DNA of 64,000 bases from Amorphus orientalis. Lineage in GTDB: Bacteria > Pseudomonadota > Alphaproteobacteria > Rhizobiales > Amorphaceae. This document shows positions 9,482 to 17,937 of this stretch, piece by piece. The translations under genes and the position numbers were made by a program. The notes beneath the pieces were generated by a model that had not been told where the DNA came from, searched no databases, and worked only from the letters and a program-made list of their open reading frames with translations. The first letter of the stretch is position 1, and each line of letters begins with the position of its first letter. The stretch is from contig NZ_JAUSUL010000006.1 in assembly GCF_030814015.1 (NCBI RefSeq), forward strand, positions 1 to 64,000. The letters run 5' to 3'.

Positions 9482-10954
9482 TTATCTCACGATCGTCAGG
9501 AGCGTCTTGTAGAGCTCGTCGATGAGGCCGATGAGCTTCGCCGACGCGGCATAGCTTTGCTCGAACTGGAGCTGCATCGCGTACTCCTCGTCGAGGTTCA
9601 CGCCGGTCGCGTTGGACAGCGCCTCGGAGGAGCGGGCGAGGATGGCGGTGCTCTGGTCCACACCCCGGCTGGTGGTGGCGCGCAGGCCTTCGATCCACGA
9701 AGTCGATTCCGCCGCGAACTCCGTGACGCTGGACGTCGAGGACAGACCGGTGGTCGGATCGAACCCCTGGCTGGCGTCGAGGCCGTCGACCAGGGCGGAC
9801 ACGCGGGCGGAATAGCTGGCGGCGCCGGTGGTGTTGTAGGTGTAGTCGCCGCCGTTGATGCCGTCGCGGATGCGCGCGGTCGAGCCGCCCTGGTTCGGGT
9901 CGGCAGCCGGGTTCACCTTGAGGAGCCCGGCCAGGCCCGGGGTGGCCGGAGGTCCGGCCGGGATGCCGGGGGTCGGCGTATCCGTATAGGTGAACAGGCC
10001 CGGCTGATCCGGATCGAAGGGCGGTCCGACCTGGTCGGTCTCGGCGAACGCGGTGATCAGGCCGCGGGCGGTTTCGTCGAGCTGGCGCTGGAACGTGTTG
10101 GAAATGTCGTCGCGCAGCTGGGTGAGCCCGACCAGACGGCCGGACTGCAGCGGCATCGTCGCGCCCGCGCCGGTCACCGGCACGCCGTCGACCAGCACCG
10201 CGTTGCCCGGAACGCCCGGCGAAAGGACCGTGGACTGGTTGAACGTGACGGTGCGGGGATGGGTCTCGAACAGCGTCACGCCGCTGTCGGTGTAGAGGAC
10301 GACGTCGTTCTTTTCGCGATTGACGACGGTGATGCCCATTTCCTCCGACAGGGAGGAGATGAGAGCGTCCCGCTTGTCCAGGAGATCGGTCATGTCGGCG
10401 CTGTTGCGCGACTGGGACACGATCTTCTCGTTCACGACCTCGAAGTCGGCGAGGATCTTGTTGATCCGGGCGACCGAGGAGCCGATGTCCTGATCGGCCT
10501 CGGTGCGGATGGTGTCAACCAGCGCCGAGGCGTCGTTCAGGGTCGTGGCGAGATCGTTCGCCGACGTCACCACGTTCCGGCCGAAGAGCGGGTCGTCGGG
10601 TGCGTTGGCGAACTCCACAAGCGCCGAGGACAGCTGGCCGATCTTGGCGGCCGGAGAGAGATCGCTCTCCGGATCTCCGACCGTCGTGGCAAGCCGGTCG
10701 AGGCCGTCGAGAACCGCCGACTGGGCGGTCTGTGACGACGTCGCGTTGAGCATGCGGGTGTACAGCGTGGAGTTGTTGGATCGCGTGACGTAGGCGATGC
10801 GCGCACCGCCGTCGTCGGTTGTCACGGTTCGCGCGACCTTGCGCGAGTAGTTGGGATCGTCCGCACCAGCGACGTTCTTGCCAGATGTAGCAATCTGGGT
10901 CGTCGTCGACTGGATTGCGGATCGCGCCGTGTTCAACGCTACCGACAGGCTCAC
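9482..10954 (-). CDS. flgK: Hook-associated protein FlgK
   Basis: Hook-associated protein 1, the first junction zone protein. The 490-residue product starts MSLSVALNTARSAIQSTTTQ. It has the rod/hook-type N-terminal motif NVAGADDPNYSRK (about residues 28-40) and a C-terminal coil (EYAMQLQFEQSYAASAKLI) that polymerises with it. The middle is the variable domain. It follows flgE by 33 bp. The upstream gap contains GAGCAAGCAAGC, only weakly like the element found before flgE. Confidence 0.95.
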   Translation of the reverse strand: MSLSVALNTARSAIQSTTTQIATSGKNVAGADDPNYSRKVARTVTTDDGGARIAYVTRSNNSTLYTRMLNATSSQTAQSAVLDGLDRLATTVGDPESDLSPAAKIGQLSSALVEFANAPDDPLFGRNVVTSANDLATTLNDASALVDTIRTEADQDIGSSVARINKILADFEVVNEKIVSQSRNSADMTDLLDKRDALISSLSEEMGITVVNREKNDVVLYTDSGVTLFETHPRTVTFNQSTVLSPGVPGNAVLVDGVPVTGAGATMPLQSGRLVGLTQLRDDISNTFQRQLDETARGLITAFAETDQVGPPFDPDQPGLFTYTDTPTPGIPAGPPATPGLAGLLKVNPAADPNQGGSTARIRDGINGGDYTYNTTGAASYSARVSALVDGLDASQGFDPTTGLSSTSSVTEFAAESTSWIEGLRATTSRGVDQSTAILARSSEALSNATGVNLDEEYAMQLQFEQSYAASAKLIGLIDELYKTLLTIVR

Positions 10955-10987
10955 AATCGTATCTCCGCTCTAGCTTGCTTGCTCGGA

Positions 10988-12220
10988 TCAGCGTTTCAGG
11001 TTCATCAGCACTTCGAGCAGCTCGTTGCCGGTCTGGAAGACCTTCGAGTTGCCGGTATAGCTGCGCTGAGCGACGATCATTTCGGTGAATTCGGTAGCCA
11101 GATCGACGTTCGACTGCTCCAGCGCGCCGGAGATGATCTCGCCGTTGCTGCCTTCGGTCGGGAAGCCGACCATGATGTCGCCGGAGTTGAGCGTCGTCTG
11201 GAACACGTTTCCGGCCAGCTGCTCGAGCTTGTCCGGGCTCGGCACGTCGACGAGCGGGATCCGGAAGACCGGGATCTTCGACCCGTTCTCGTAGACCGCC
11301 TGGACCGTGCCATCGGTGCCGATCTCGACGTCGGAGACCACGCTGGCGGCGTTGCCGTTCCGCTCGACGCTCAGCGGCGTGTAGTCGCTCTTGAGCTGGC
11401 TCATGGACGAGATGTCGAGGGTCATCGGCTGACCGCCGGGGATGTTGAAGCCGACCGTGCCGGCGGCCGGAGCCGTCAGCTGACCCGTGGTCGGGTCGAA
11501 GGTCAGGTTGTTGGTGCTCAGCGCCGCGCCACCCGTGCTGTCGTAGATGTCGAACTGCCAGGTGTCGGCACCCGTCTTCGTGAAGTACATGTCCAGAACA
11601 ACCTCGCCACCGAGGTTGTCGTAGGTCACGATGGAGCTCTTGGTGTGATAGGTGCCGGCCGCCGGAGCGGCGGCGGTGCCCGGAGCGGCCATCGCGGTGA
11701 CGCGCGCGTCGATGTTGGCGGTCAGCTCGCCGGTGGTCGTCGGCGTCGCCTGCATGTTCATGGCGGTCAGGTCGACCGGGACCATGTTAGCGTAGCCGTT
11801 CAGGGCCGCCGCGGGCTGCTGGCCGCCGGAGATGTCGTAGCCCATCAGGGTGAAGCCGGCCTGGTTCTTCAGGAGGCCGGTCGCCCCGTCGACCTCGAAG
11901 CCGCCGGCGCGGGTCAGGAACGGCTGGCCGGAAGGATCCTGGACGACGAAGAAGCCGCTGCCGTTGACCGCCAGATCCGTCGGCGACGTGGTGTAGATCC
12001 GGGGGCCTTCCTGGCTGATGGCGTAGCGAACGTTGGTGACGACCGAGCCGGAATTGTAGCTGGTCTTGGAGTTCTGCATCAGCAGGGAAGAAAATTCGGT
12101 CGAGGCACGCTTGTACCCCGTGGTGTCGGCGTTGGCGATGTTATCGCCCACCGTCGAGAGTTTCGTGGACTGGGCATTCATGCCCGACACGCCCGTGCGA
12201 AGCATCCCGTAGAGGCTCAT
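10988..12220 (-). CDS. flgE: Flagellar hook protein FlgE
   Basis: Main structural protein of the hook. It has 410 residues. The N-terminus MSLYGMLRTGVSGMNAQSTK leads into the rod/hook signature GDNIANADTTGYKRA at about residues 27-41. The centre carries the FlgE D1/D2 domains (TGLLKNQAGFTLMGYD), and the C-terminus ends AQRSYTGNSKVFQTGNELLE. A 107-bp gap separates it from fliI and contains a clear copy of the 15-bp flagellar element 42 bp before the ATG, so flgE probably begins a transcription unit that includes flgK, flgL, flaF and flbT. Confidence 0.96.
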   Translation of the reverse strand: MSLYGMLRTGVSGMNAQSTKLSTVGDNIANADTTGYKRASTEFSSLLMQNSKTSYNSGSVVTNVRYAISQEGPRIYTTSPTDLAVNGSGFFVVQDPSGQPFLTRAGGFEVDGATGLLKNQAGFTLMGYDISGGQQPAAALNGYANMVPVDLTAMNMQATPTTTGELTANIDARVTAMAAPGTAAAPAAGTYHTKSSIVTYDNLGGEVVLDMYFTKTGADTWQFDIYDSTGGAALSTNNLTFDPTTGQLTAPAAGTVGFNIPGGQPMTLDISSMSQLKSDYTPLSVERNGNAASVVSDVEIGTDGTVQAVYENGSKIPVFRIPLVDVPSPDKLEQLAGNVFQTTLNSGDIMVGFPTEGSNGEIISGALEQSNVDLATEFTEMIVAQRSYTGNSKVFQTGNELLEVLMNLKR

Positions 12221-12262
12221 GGGTATTCTCCCGGTTGGACTTGCCGTACTAGAACTGGTTTG

Positions 12263-12277
12263 GCTTGTGCGAGGCTG
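12263..12277 (-). promoter_or_regulatory. 15-bp flagellar upstream element, flgE copy
   Basis: On the minus strand this reads CAGCCTCGCACAAGC, 42 nt upstream of the flgE start codon. It matches the copies before DUF1217 (15246-15260), motA (15296-15310) and flgB (20710-20724) in sequence, orientation and distance. It is probably part of a promoter or an activator site; the binding factor is not known. Confidence 0.65.
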
Positions 12278-12327
12278 GCCGTCTCGCGGGGGCCGCGGGA
12301 CGAGACGATGGCGGCGGGCGCGGCGGG

Positions 12328-13650
12328 TTACCCCTTCATGATCCGCGCGAGCTCGGCGAAGGCGTCCTTGGACAGAGGCGTATCCGGGCTCTGTCGGAGC
12401 GCTTCGTAGATTTTCGGGACCAGGGCGACGGCCTGGTCGAGGTCCTGATCGGCGCCGGGCGTGTAGCCGCCCAGAAGCCGCAGATCGCGGGTGTCCTCGA
12501 AGCGCGCGATCATCGCCTTGAGGCGGCGGACCAGTTCGCGCTGCTCCTTCGACCAGACCAGTTCGGCCAGGCGCGAGATGGAGCCGAGGATGTTGACGGC
12601 CGGAAACCGTCCCTGATCGGCGATCGAGCGGTCGAGGACCACGTGGCCGTCGAGGGTGCCGCGAATCGAATCGGCGACCGGATCGTTGTGGTCGTCGCCG
12701 TCGATGAGGACGGAGAAGATGCCGGTGATCGTGCCGCCGCCGTCGAGGCCGGGGCCGGCGCGCTCCAGAAGCCGCGGCAGGTCGGAGAACGTGCTCGGCG
12801 CATAGCCGCGCGTCACGGCGGGCTCGCCGGCCGCCAGCGCCACGTCGCGGGCGGCATGGGCGTAGCGCGTCACGGAATCGATGATGAGCAGGACCGACTT
12901 GCCGAGGTCGCGGAAATATTCCGCGATCGACATGGCCGACTGCGGCGCGAGGCGGCGCATCATCGGGCTTTCGTCGCCGGTCGAGACCACGACCACCGAC
13001 TTGGCCCGGTTCGCGGCCAGCGGACCTTCGAGAAATTCGCGCACTTCGCGGCCGCGTTCGCCGACGAGGCCGACCACCACGACGTCGAAACCTTCCGCGC
13101 CCGCCAGCATCGCAAGCATGGTCGACTTGCCGACGCCGGAGCCGGCGAAGATGCCGATCCGCTGGCCTTCGCAGAGCGGCGTGAACAGGTCGATGACCTT
13201 GATGCCGGTCATCAGCGGCTTGTTGATCCTTGCCCGGGTCATCGCGGCCGGCGGTTCCCGGTCCGGCGGCATCATCCTTTCGCCGCGGGGCAGGGGACCC
13301 TGATCGTCGAGCGGTTCGCCAAGCGCGTTGACCACGCGGCCGATCCAGCCTTCGTGCGGTTTCAGCCCCATGGCGCCGAGCCGGTAGGCGGTCTGGCCGA
13401 CGCCGATGTTGATCTTGCCGTCGAACGGCTTGACCGCGACGGTCTCGTCGTCGACGCGGATGACTTCGCCGGTCACCTGGCGGTCGCCGTCGTCGAAGCC
13501 GACCCGGTCACCGAGCCGGAGAAAGGGCGACAGCCCCGCCACGCGGTAGTAGTGCGGCGCGACTTCGCGCACCACACCGCCGATCCGCACCAGGGGAACC
13601 TCGGTGCGGGCCTCTTCGAGCGTACCGGCGAGGCGCGTCAGGGTGTTCAT
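12328..13650 (-). CDS. fliI: Flagellar export ATPase FliI
   Basis: Hexameric ATPase of the flagellar type III export system, related to the F1 beta subunit. It has 440 residues, with the P-loop AGSGVGKST at 169-177 and the Walker B strand SVLLIIDSVTRYA near 256-268. The family segment RGYAPSTFSDLPRLLERAGP follows. It starts at ATG 13650, 48 bp after flgF. FliH (33589) and the FliJ-like protein (3300) would be its regulators, encoded elsewhere in the window. Confidence 0.97.
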   Translation of the reverse strand: MNTLTRLAGTLEEARTEVPLVRIGGVVREVAPHYYRVAGLSPFLRLGDRVGFDDGDRQVTGEVIRVDDETVAVKPFDGKINIGVGQTAYRLGAMGLKPHEGWIGRVVNALGEPLDDQGPLPRGERMMPPDREPPAAMTRARINKPLMTGIKVIDLFTPLCEGQRIGIFAGSGVGKSTMLAMLAGAEGFDVVVVGLVGERGREVREFLEGPLAANRAKSVVVVSTGDESPMMRRLAPQSAMSIAEYFRDLGKSVLLIIDSVTRYAHAARDVALAAGEPAVTRGYAPSTFSDLPRLLERAGPGLDGGGTITGIFSVLIDGDDHNDPVADSIRGTLDGHVVLDRSIADQGRFPAVNILGSISRLAELVWSKEQRELVRRLKAMIARFEDTRDLRLLGGYTPGADQDLDQAVALVPKIYEALRQSPDTPLSKDAFAELARIMKG

Positions 13651-13698
13651 GCGGCGCTATCCCTCTCGGTGCGGCGGAAACGAAGCACTGGCGGAGGA

Positions 13699-14424
13699 TC
13701 AGGAGCTCGGGCCGAGCGACCGGATGGCCTGCTGCTCGGTGCTTTCGCTGCGCTCGACGGCGGATGCGGCGCTGTCGAAGGCGCGCGAGATCATGATGAG
13801 CTTGGTCATTTCCATGATCGGATTGACGTTGGCGCCTTCGGCGTAGCCCTGCTTCACCGAGTTGCCGACACGATCCTCGACGGGAAGCGCGGCCTGGTCG
13901 GACAGGACGGCGTTGTCCCCGTAGCGGCTGAGGCGCGCATCGGCCGGCAGCAGGAACAGGCCCAGCGCGCCGATCTGCTGCTCGCCCTGGGAGATCATGC
14001 CGTCGCGGCCGATCGAGACTTCGCCTGCGGCCGGGTCGATGGCGATCGGCGCTCCGCCGGCATCGAGAATCGGGTGGCCGGACGAGGACAGGAGGTCGCC
14101 CGCCTCGTTGATCTGCAGGCGCCCGTCGCGGGTGTAGGCGTTGCCGGCCGGCGTCTCGATACTGAACCAGCCGTCGCCGTCGATGGCGACGTCGAGCTTG
14201 TTGCCGGTGTAGGTCACCGGGCCCGCCTTGCGGGAAATGAAGGTGTCGCCGGTCGAAGAATAGGCCACTTCCCGCGTGCCGAGTTTCGACAGCACCGTGT
14301 CGAACTGGACTTCCTCGGCGCGGAAGCCGCCGGTGTTCATGTTGGCGACGTTGTGGGCGACCGTGGTCATACGGCGCTCGAGCGCGACCTGACCGGACAG
14401 CGCCACATAAAGACTGGACGACAA
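13699..14424 (-). CDS. flgF: Proximal rod protein FlgF
   Basis: Rod protein of the flagellar basal body. It has 241 residues starting MSSSLYVALSGQVALERRM, with the rod/hook signature AHNVANMNTGGFRAEE at about residues 23-38. The central FlgF/G-type segment follows (LDVAIDGDGWFSIETPAGNAY), and the C-terminal helix is EMTKLIMISRAFDSA. It begins 3 bases after the DUF1217 gene. The distal rod protein flgG is at 21893. Confidence 0.95.
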   Translation of the reverse strand: MSSSLYVALSGQVALERRMTTVAHNVANMNTGGFRAEEVQFDTVLSKLGTREVAYSSTGDTFISRKAGPVTYTGNKLDVAIDGDGWFSIETPAGNAYTRDGRLQINEAGDLLSSSGHPILDAGGAPIAIDPAAGEVSIGRDGMISQGEQQIGALGLFLLPADARLSRYGDNAVLSDQAALPVEDRVGNSVKQGYAEGANVNPIMEMTKLIMISRAFDSAASAVERSESTEQQAIRSLGPSS

Positions 14425-14427
14425 GAT

Positions 14428-15204
14428 TTAGCCTCCGCGCCGGAATTGATTGAATGTCATGGCCAGGTCGAGCCCGATCGATGTCTGCGGCTGCCTGGAG
14501 AACAGAGTCAGAATTGGAGAGGTCTGAACGCCGGTCTTCATGTCCCACATGGCCGTGAACCGGGCGAGGAACTTCTCCAGTTCCTTCGGATCCTTGAGGG
14601 ATGCGACATCCAGGCGCTTCTCGATGGTGGCGGCCTGATTGTCGATGTTCGCGCCCTTCATCTCGTCGGGGAAGCCGAGGGCCGTGAAGACGACCTCCTG
14701 AAGGGCGGGGTCGGCAAGGATGCTGTAGCCGGACTTGAGGCTGTCGACGTTGCGCTCGAAATAAAGCGCCAGCCGGACGCCTTCGTTCTCCTGTCCGAGA
14801 TCCGATTCCAGGCTCTGCCGGACGTAACGGGAGACCACGTCCTCGCGGGCGAGGGCGAGTTCGGTCACCACGCTGCCGCTGTCGACGAAGTTGAAGCTGA
14901 GCGCGAATTCCTTGAAGCGGTCGTCGTCGAGCCGATTCACGTAGGCCTTCGGATCGTCCAGGCTCTCGCTCAGGATCTTCCGCATCAGGCCCTTGGCGTG
15001 CGACATCTCCTCGAGACCGAAGGCCTTCATCGCGTACTTGAAGAGCCGGGTATCCTCGAGAAACTCGTCGACGTTCTTCACCTTGGAGATATTCTCCAGG
15101 TAGTAGGTCGTCTCGAGCTTGACCGGAGCCTCCTGCAGCTTGAGCGACAGGGTGCGGTCGAGATCCCGCGTGGCCATACGATATGAAGTGTAGGTCGAGA
15201 TCAT
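14428..15204 (-). CDS. DUF1217 family flagellar-associated protein
   Basis: A 258-residue soluble helical protein starting MISTYTSYRMATRDLDRTL. It fits the DUF1217 family, which is found in rhizobial flagellar clusters next to flgF; its biochemical role is not established. Recurrent FALSFNF, LALYFERN and FTALGFP segments suggest repeated helical units. It is the first gene of the minus-strand flagellar run. Its start lies 41 nt downstream of a copy of the 15-bp flagellar element, and it faces motA divergently. Confidence 0.88.
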   Translation of the reverse strand: MISTYTSYRMATRDLDRTLSLKLQEAPVKLETTYYLENISKVKNVDEFLEDTRLFKYAMKAFGLEEMSHAKGLMRKILSESLDDPKAYVNRLDDDRFKEFALSFNFVDSGSVVTELALAREDVVSRYVRQSLESDLGQENEGVRLALYFERNVDSLKSGYSILADPALQEVVFTALGFPDEMKGANIDNQAATIEKRLDVASLKDPKELEKFLARFTAMWDMKTGVQTSPILTLFSRQPQTSIGLDLAMTFNQFRRGG

Positions 15205-15245
15205 GTTTCGATCCTCGGATGAGCCCGTGGATCGTGACCGCTCAG

Positions 15246-15260
15246 GCTTGCGCGAGGCTG
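15246..15260 (-). promoter_or_regulatory. 15-bp flagellar upstream element, DUF1217-flgF operon copy
   Basis: Minus-strand sequence CAGCCTCGCGCAAGC, 41 nt upstream of the DUF1217 start codon. It forms a diverging pair with the motA copy at 15296-15310, so one 65-bp region carries two oppositely oriented elements, each serving its own gene. Confidence 0.65.
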
Positions 15261-15295
15261 CCCGCTTTTGCGCTGCGAAATAGCCTCCGATTGAT

Positions 15296-15310
15296 CAGCC
15301 TCACGCAAGC
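15296..15310 (+). promoter_or_regulatory. 15-bp flagellar upstream element, motA operon copy
   Basis: Plus-strand sequence CAGCCTCACGCAAGC, 45 nt upstream of the motA TTG start. It is oriented toward motA and differs from the DUF1217 copy at one position. Confidence 0.65.
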
Positions 15311-15355
15311 TAGTGCGCCCAAAGTCGGTCCGCTCTCACAGGGAAGGATCGAACC

Positions 15356-16240
15356 TTGGGCGTTTTCCTTGGTCTCATCATCGGTATCGGCTCGATGGCC
15401 GGCGGCTTTATGGCCATGGGCGGTCATATCGGCGTGCTCTGGCAGCCGTTCGAATACGTCATCATCGGCGGCATCGCGCTCGGCATCTTCATCATCGCCA
15501 ACCCGATGGCGGTGATCAAAGACACCGGCAAAGGCATATTCGAAGCCATCAAGGGAGCGGGCCCCAAGAAGCCGGACTATCTGGAGCTGCTGGGTCTGCT
15601 CTATTCGCTGATGCGGGAGCTGCGCTCAAAGCCGCGCAACGAGGTCGAAGGCCACATCGACAATCCTGGCGAGTCACCGATCTTCCAGCACTACGCGAAG
15701 ATCTACAAGGACAAGTACTTGACGCAGTATATCTGCGACTATGTCCGCCTGATCCTCATCGGCAACGCCCGTTCGCATGAAATCGAGGCGCTGATGGAGC
15801 AGGAAATCAACACGATCAAGAAGTACAAGACCAAGCCGTATTCCGCGCTCAGCGCCGTCTCTGAAGCGCTTCCGGCGATCGGCATCTGCGCCGCCGTGCT
15901 GGGAATCGTGAAGGCGATGGGGGCCATCGATCAGTCACCGGAAATTCTGGGCCACTATATCGGCTCGGCCCTGATCGGAACCTTCATCGGCATCTTCGGA
16001 TCCTATGCGATCATCGGCCCGCTCGCGACCAAGATCAAAACTGTCCGCGAGAAGCAGTGTCTGCCGTACATCATCATCAAGCAGTCGGTGATCGCCTACA
16101 TGAACGGCGCCCTTCCGCAGGTGGCCCTCGAGCACGGCCGCAAGACGATTTCCGCCGCCGAGCGTCCTTCGATCGACGATGTCGAGAATGACGTGATTGC
16201 CAACACGCCGGGTTCGGCGAGCATGCAGCAGGCTGCCTAG
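15356..16240 (+). CDS. motA: Flagellar motor stator protein MotA
   Basis: Ion-conducting stator subunit. The 294-residue product starts at TTG 15356 (GVFLGLIIGIGSMAGGF) after a GGGAAGGA ribosome site. It has four membrane helices, two near the N-terminus and two at about 165-235 (ALPAIGICAAVLGIVKAMGAI and IGTFIGIFGSYAIIGPLA). Between them lies the cytoplasmic loop with charged residues that contact FliG. Its channel partner MotB is encoded 18 kb away at 34208, with MotC and MotE as rhizobial-type accessories. It heads the plus-strand flagellar run. Confidence 0.96.
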   Translation: MGVFLGLIIGIGSMAGGFMAMGGHIGVLWQPFEYVIIGGIALGIFIIANPMAVIKDTGKGIFEAIKGAGPKKPDYLELLGLLYSLMRELRSKPRNEVEGHIDNPGESPIFQHYAKIYKDKYLTQYICDYVRLILIGNARSHEIEALMEQEINTIKKYKTKPYSALSAVSEALPAIGICAAVLGIVKAMGAIDQSPEILGHYIGSALIGTFIGIFGSYAIIGPLATKIKTVREKQCLPYIIIKQSVIAYMNGALPQVALEHGRKTISAAERPSIDDVENDVIANTPGSASMQQAA

Positions 16241-16244
16241 TTCC

Positions 16245-17183
16245 ATGAATGCGATGAATTCCCAGGCGCGCGGCGACAACATCCGCGACATGCTTCTCGA
16301 CGCAGCCGGCCTGTCTCTCGACCGGCTGCCGATGCTCCACGTGATCTTCGACCGCGTGTCGACCTACTGCGCGGACGGTCTCCGGCAGCTCGCCGCGTCC
16401 CAATGCTACTACTCGATGAGCCACATCGAGAACGGCCGGATCGGCGACGTTCTGGAAGAATATGAAGGCAACGCCGTGGTCGGCGTGTTCCACGCCCCTG
16501 GCTGGGACTCCCATGTCATCGTCGGGTTCGACCGCGACTTCGTCTTCACCATGGTGGAGGCGCTGTTCGGGTCCGACGGATCGGAGCCGCCGATCGACGA
16601 CGAACGGGCCTTCACCAACATCGAGCTGAGCATCTGTCGGGCGCTGTTCGAAATGGTCGGCAAGGCGATGAAGGAATCCTTCTCGCTGGTCACCGACACG
16701 ACCTTCAAGTTCGAGCGTCTCGAGACCCGTCTCGACTTCGCGGTCATCGGCCGTCGCAACAACCAGTCGGTCGTGGCGAAGTTTCTGCTGCAGGCGATCA
16801 ACCGCGGCGGCGAGATGTTCGTCATGATCCCGCAGTCGGCGCTGACGCCGATGCGGCAGACGCTGGCGCGCGCCTTCACCGGCGATTCGTCCGTCCGGGA
16901 CGCGACCTGGGTCAAGCAGATCCAGACCGAGGTTCAGAAGACCACCGTCACCCTCAACGCGATCCTGGAATCGCGGAAGATATCGCTCGAAGAGATTTCC
17001 AACCTCAAGGTGGGGCAGGTGCTCCAGCTCTCGGCGACGCCGAAGACCCAGGTCAAGCTGGAAGGCAACAACCAGCCGCTGTTCTGGTGCCAGCTCGGCC
17101 AGGCCGACGGCGTGTACAAGCTGCGGATCGAGGACATGGTCGATCGCGAGCAGGAGTTCTACGATGACATCCTATCTGGCTGA
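16245..17183 (+). CDS. fliM: Flagellar switch protein FliM
   Basis: C-ring protein that receives the CheY signal. It has 312 residues from ATG 16245 (MNAMNSQARGDNIRD), 4 bp after motA. The middle CheC-like domain (RALFEMVGKAMKESF) and the C-terminal SpoA-type domain (LNAILESRKISLEEISNLKVG, then VLQLSATPKTQVKLEG) are clear. The N-terminus lacks the LSQxEIDALL peptide by which enteric FliM binds phosphorylated CheY. The nearest match to that peptide in the window is the C-terminus of CheZ (40934). Confidence 0.95.
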   Translation: MNAMNSQARGDNIRDMLLDAAGLSLDRLPMLHVIFDRVSTYCADGLRQLAASQCYYSMSHIENGRIGDVLEEYEGNAVVGVFHAPGWDSHVIVGFDRDFVFTMVEALFGSDGSEPPIDDERAFTNIELSICRALFEMVGKAMKESFSLVTDTTFKFERLETRLDFAVIGRRNNQSVVAKFLLQAINRGGEMFVMIPQSALTPMRQTLARAFTGDSSVRDATWVKQIQTEVQKTTVTLNAILESRKISLEEISNLKVGQVLQLSATPKTQVKLEGNNQPLFWCQLGQADGVYKLRIEDMVDREQEFYDDILSG

Positions 17184-17493
17184 TACCGCGCTGCTCGTTG
17201 CTCTGGTCGTCACAAGCGTCATCGCGTTTGCGATGTACCGGCGCCTGAAGCGTCTGGAAGTCTACCATTCCGACTACAAGCGGATCCTGGCCGAGACCGA
17301 CGACGCCCTTCAGGCGGCCCGCAGCGCCGTCGCCACACTGAATGCCGAAGGGCGCGAGACCGCGCTTGCGCTGGCCGGCCGCATCGAAGCGGCCGAGCGC
17401 CTCGTCCGCGAGATCGATACACGGACGGGCCGCTCCGGCCCTTCGGAAACCGCCCGCTCGAACGACAACGCCCGCTCCACGCTGGGCCAGTAG
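17164..17493 (+). CDS. Single-pass membrane protein with coiled coil, between fliM and fliN
   Basis: A 109-residue protein with one N-terminal membrane helix (TALLVALVVTSVIAFAMYRRL, residues about 8-28) and a basic cytoplasmic edge. A coiled-coil stretch follows (ILAETDDALQAARSAVATLN), ending in a disordered Ser/Asn/Arg tail. The start overlaps fliM by 20 bp, so it belongs to the operon. Small proteins of this design sit between fliM and fliN or fliL in several alphaproteobacterial clusters (possibly DUF6468), with no known function. An inner-membrane role close to the C ring is inferred from topology and position. Confidence 0.75.
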   Translation: MTSYLADTALLVALVVTSVIAFAMYRRLKRLEVYHSDYKRILAETDDALQAARSAVATLNAEGRETALALAGRIEAAERLVREIDTRTGRSGPSETARSNDNARSTLGQ

Positions 17494-17509
17494 GAACTAG
17501 GGGATCCCC

Positions 17510-17884
17510 ATGAACGACACCGATGATTTCTCCGACGACGAGACCCGCGACGACGCGTTCGAAGCGGAGGCCAGTGAGGGTGAGGAGAAGGTTGCGGAAA
17601 AATGGACCTTCGGGGCCGAGCGCAATCTCGACTCCATCCTGCGCATTCCCGTCGAGATGCAGGTCGTGCTCGGCTCGGCGAGCATGCCGGTCGCCAATCT
17701 GATGAAGCTTGGACGTGGCGCCATCGTCCCGCTGGACCACCGTGTCGGCGAGCCCGTGGACGTCGTGGTCAACGGCCGCATCATCGCCCGTGGCGAAGTG
17801 GTCGTCGTGGAAGACGACAACTCCCGCTTCGGCGTCTCGCTGACGGAGATCGTGGGCCCTCCGAGCGCCGACGGCCGCAACTGA
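17510..17884 (+). CDS. fliN: Flagellar switch protein FliN
   Basis: Lower C-ring protein. It has 124 residues: an acidic disordered N-terminus (about 1-38), then a SpoA domain (LDSILRIPVEMQVVLGSASM, then LMKLGRGAIVPLDHRVGEPV and FGVSLTEIVGP) of normal length. ATG 17510 follows the upstream gene by 16 bp. It works with FliM and FliG in torque switching and probably docks FliH during export. Confidence 0.96.
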   Translation: MNDTDDFSDDETRDDAFEAEASEGEEKVAEKWTFGAERNLDSILRIPVEMQVVLGSASMPVANLMKLGRGAIVPLDHRVGEPVDVVVNGRIIARGEVVVVEDDNSRFGVSLTEIVGPPSADGRN

Positions 17885-17937
17885 CGCCCACCCGGCGATC
17901 CCGAACGTTCCCGATCCGCAGAAAAGCGAACCCGTAA

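Noticed and set aside
12265-15186. Long open frame on the plus strand, antisense to fliI, flgF and DUF1217
   Set aside because: It lies opposite three well-supported flagellar genes. Its product is Arg/Gly/His-rich without a domain. High-GC codon bias creates such antisense frames.
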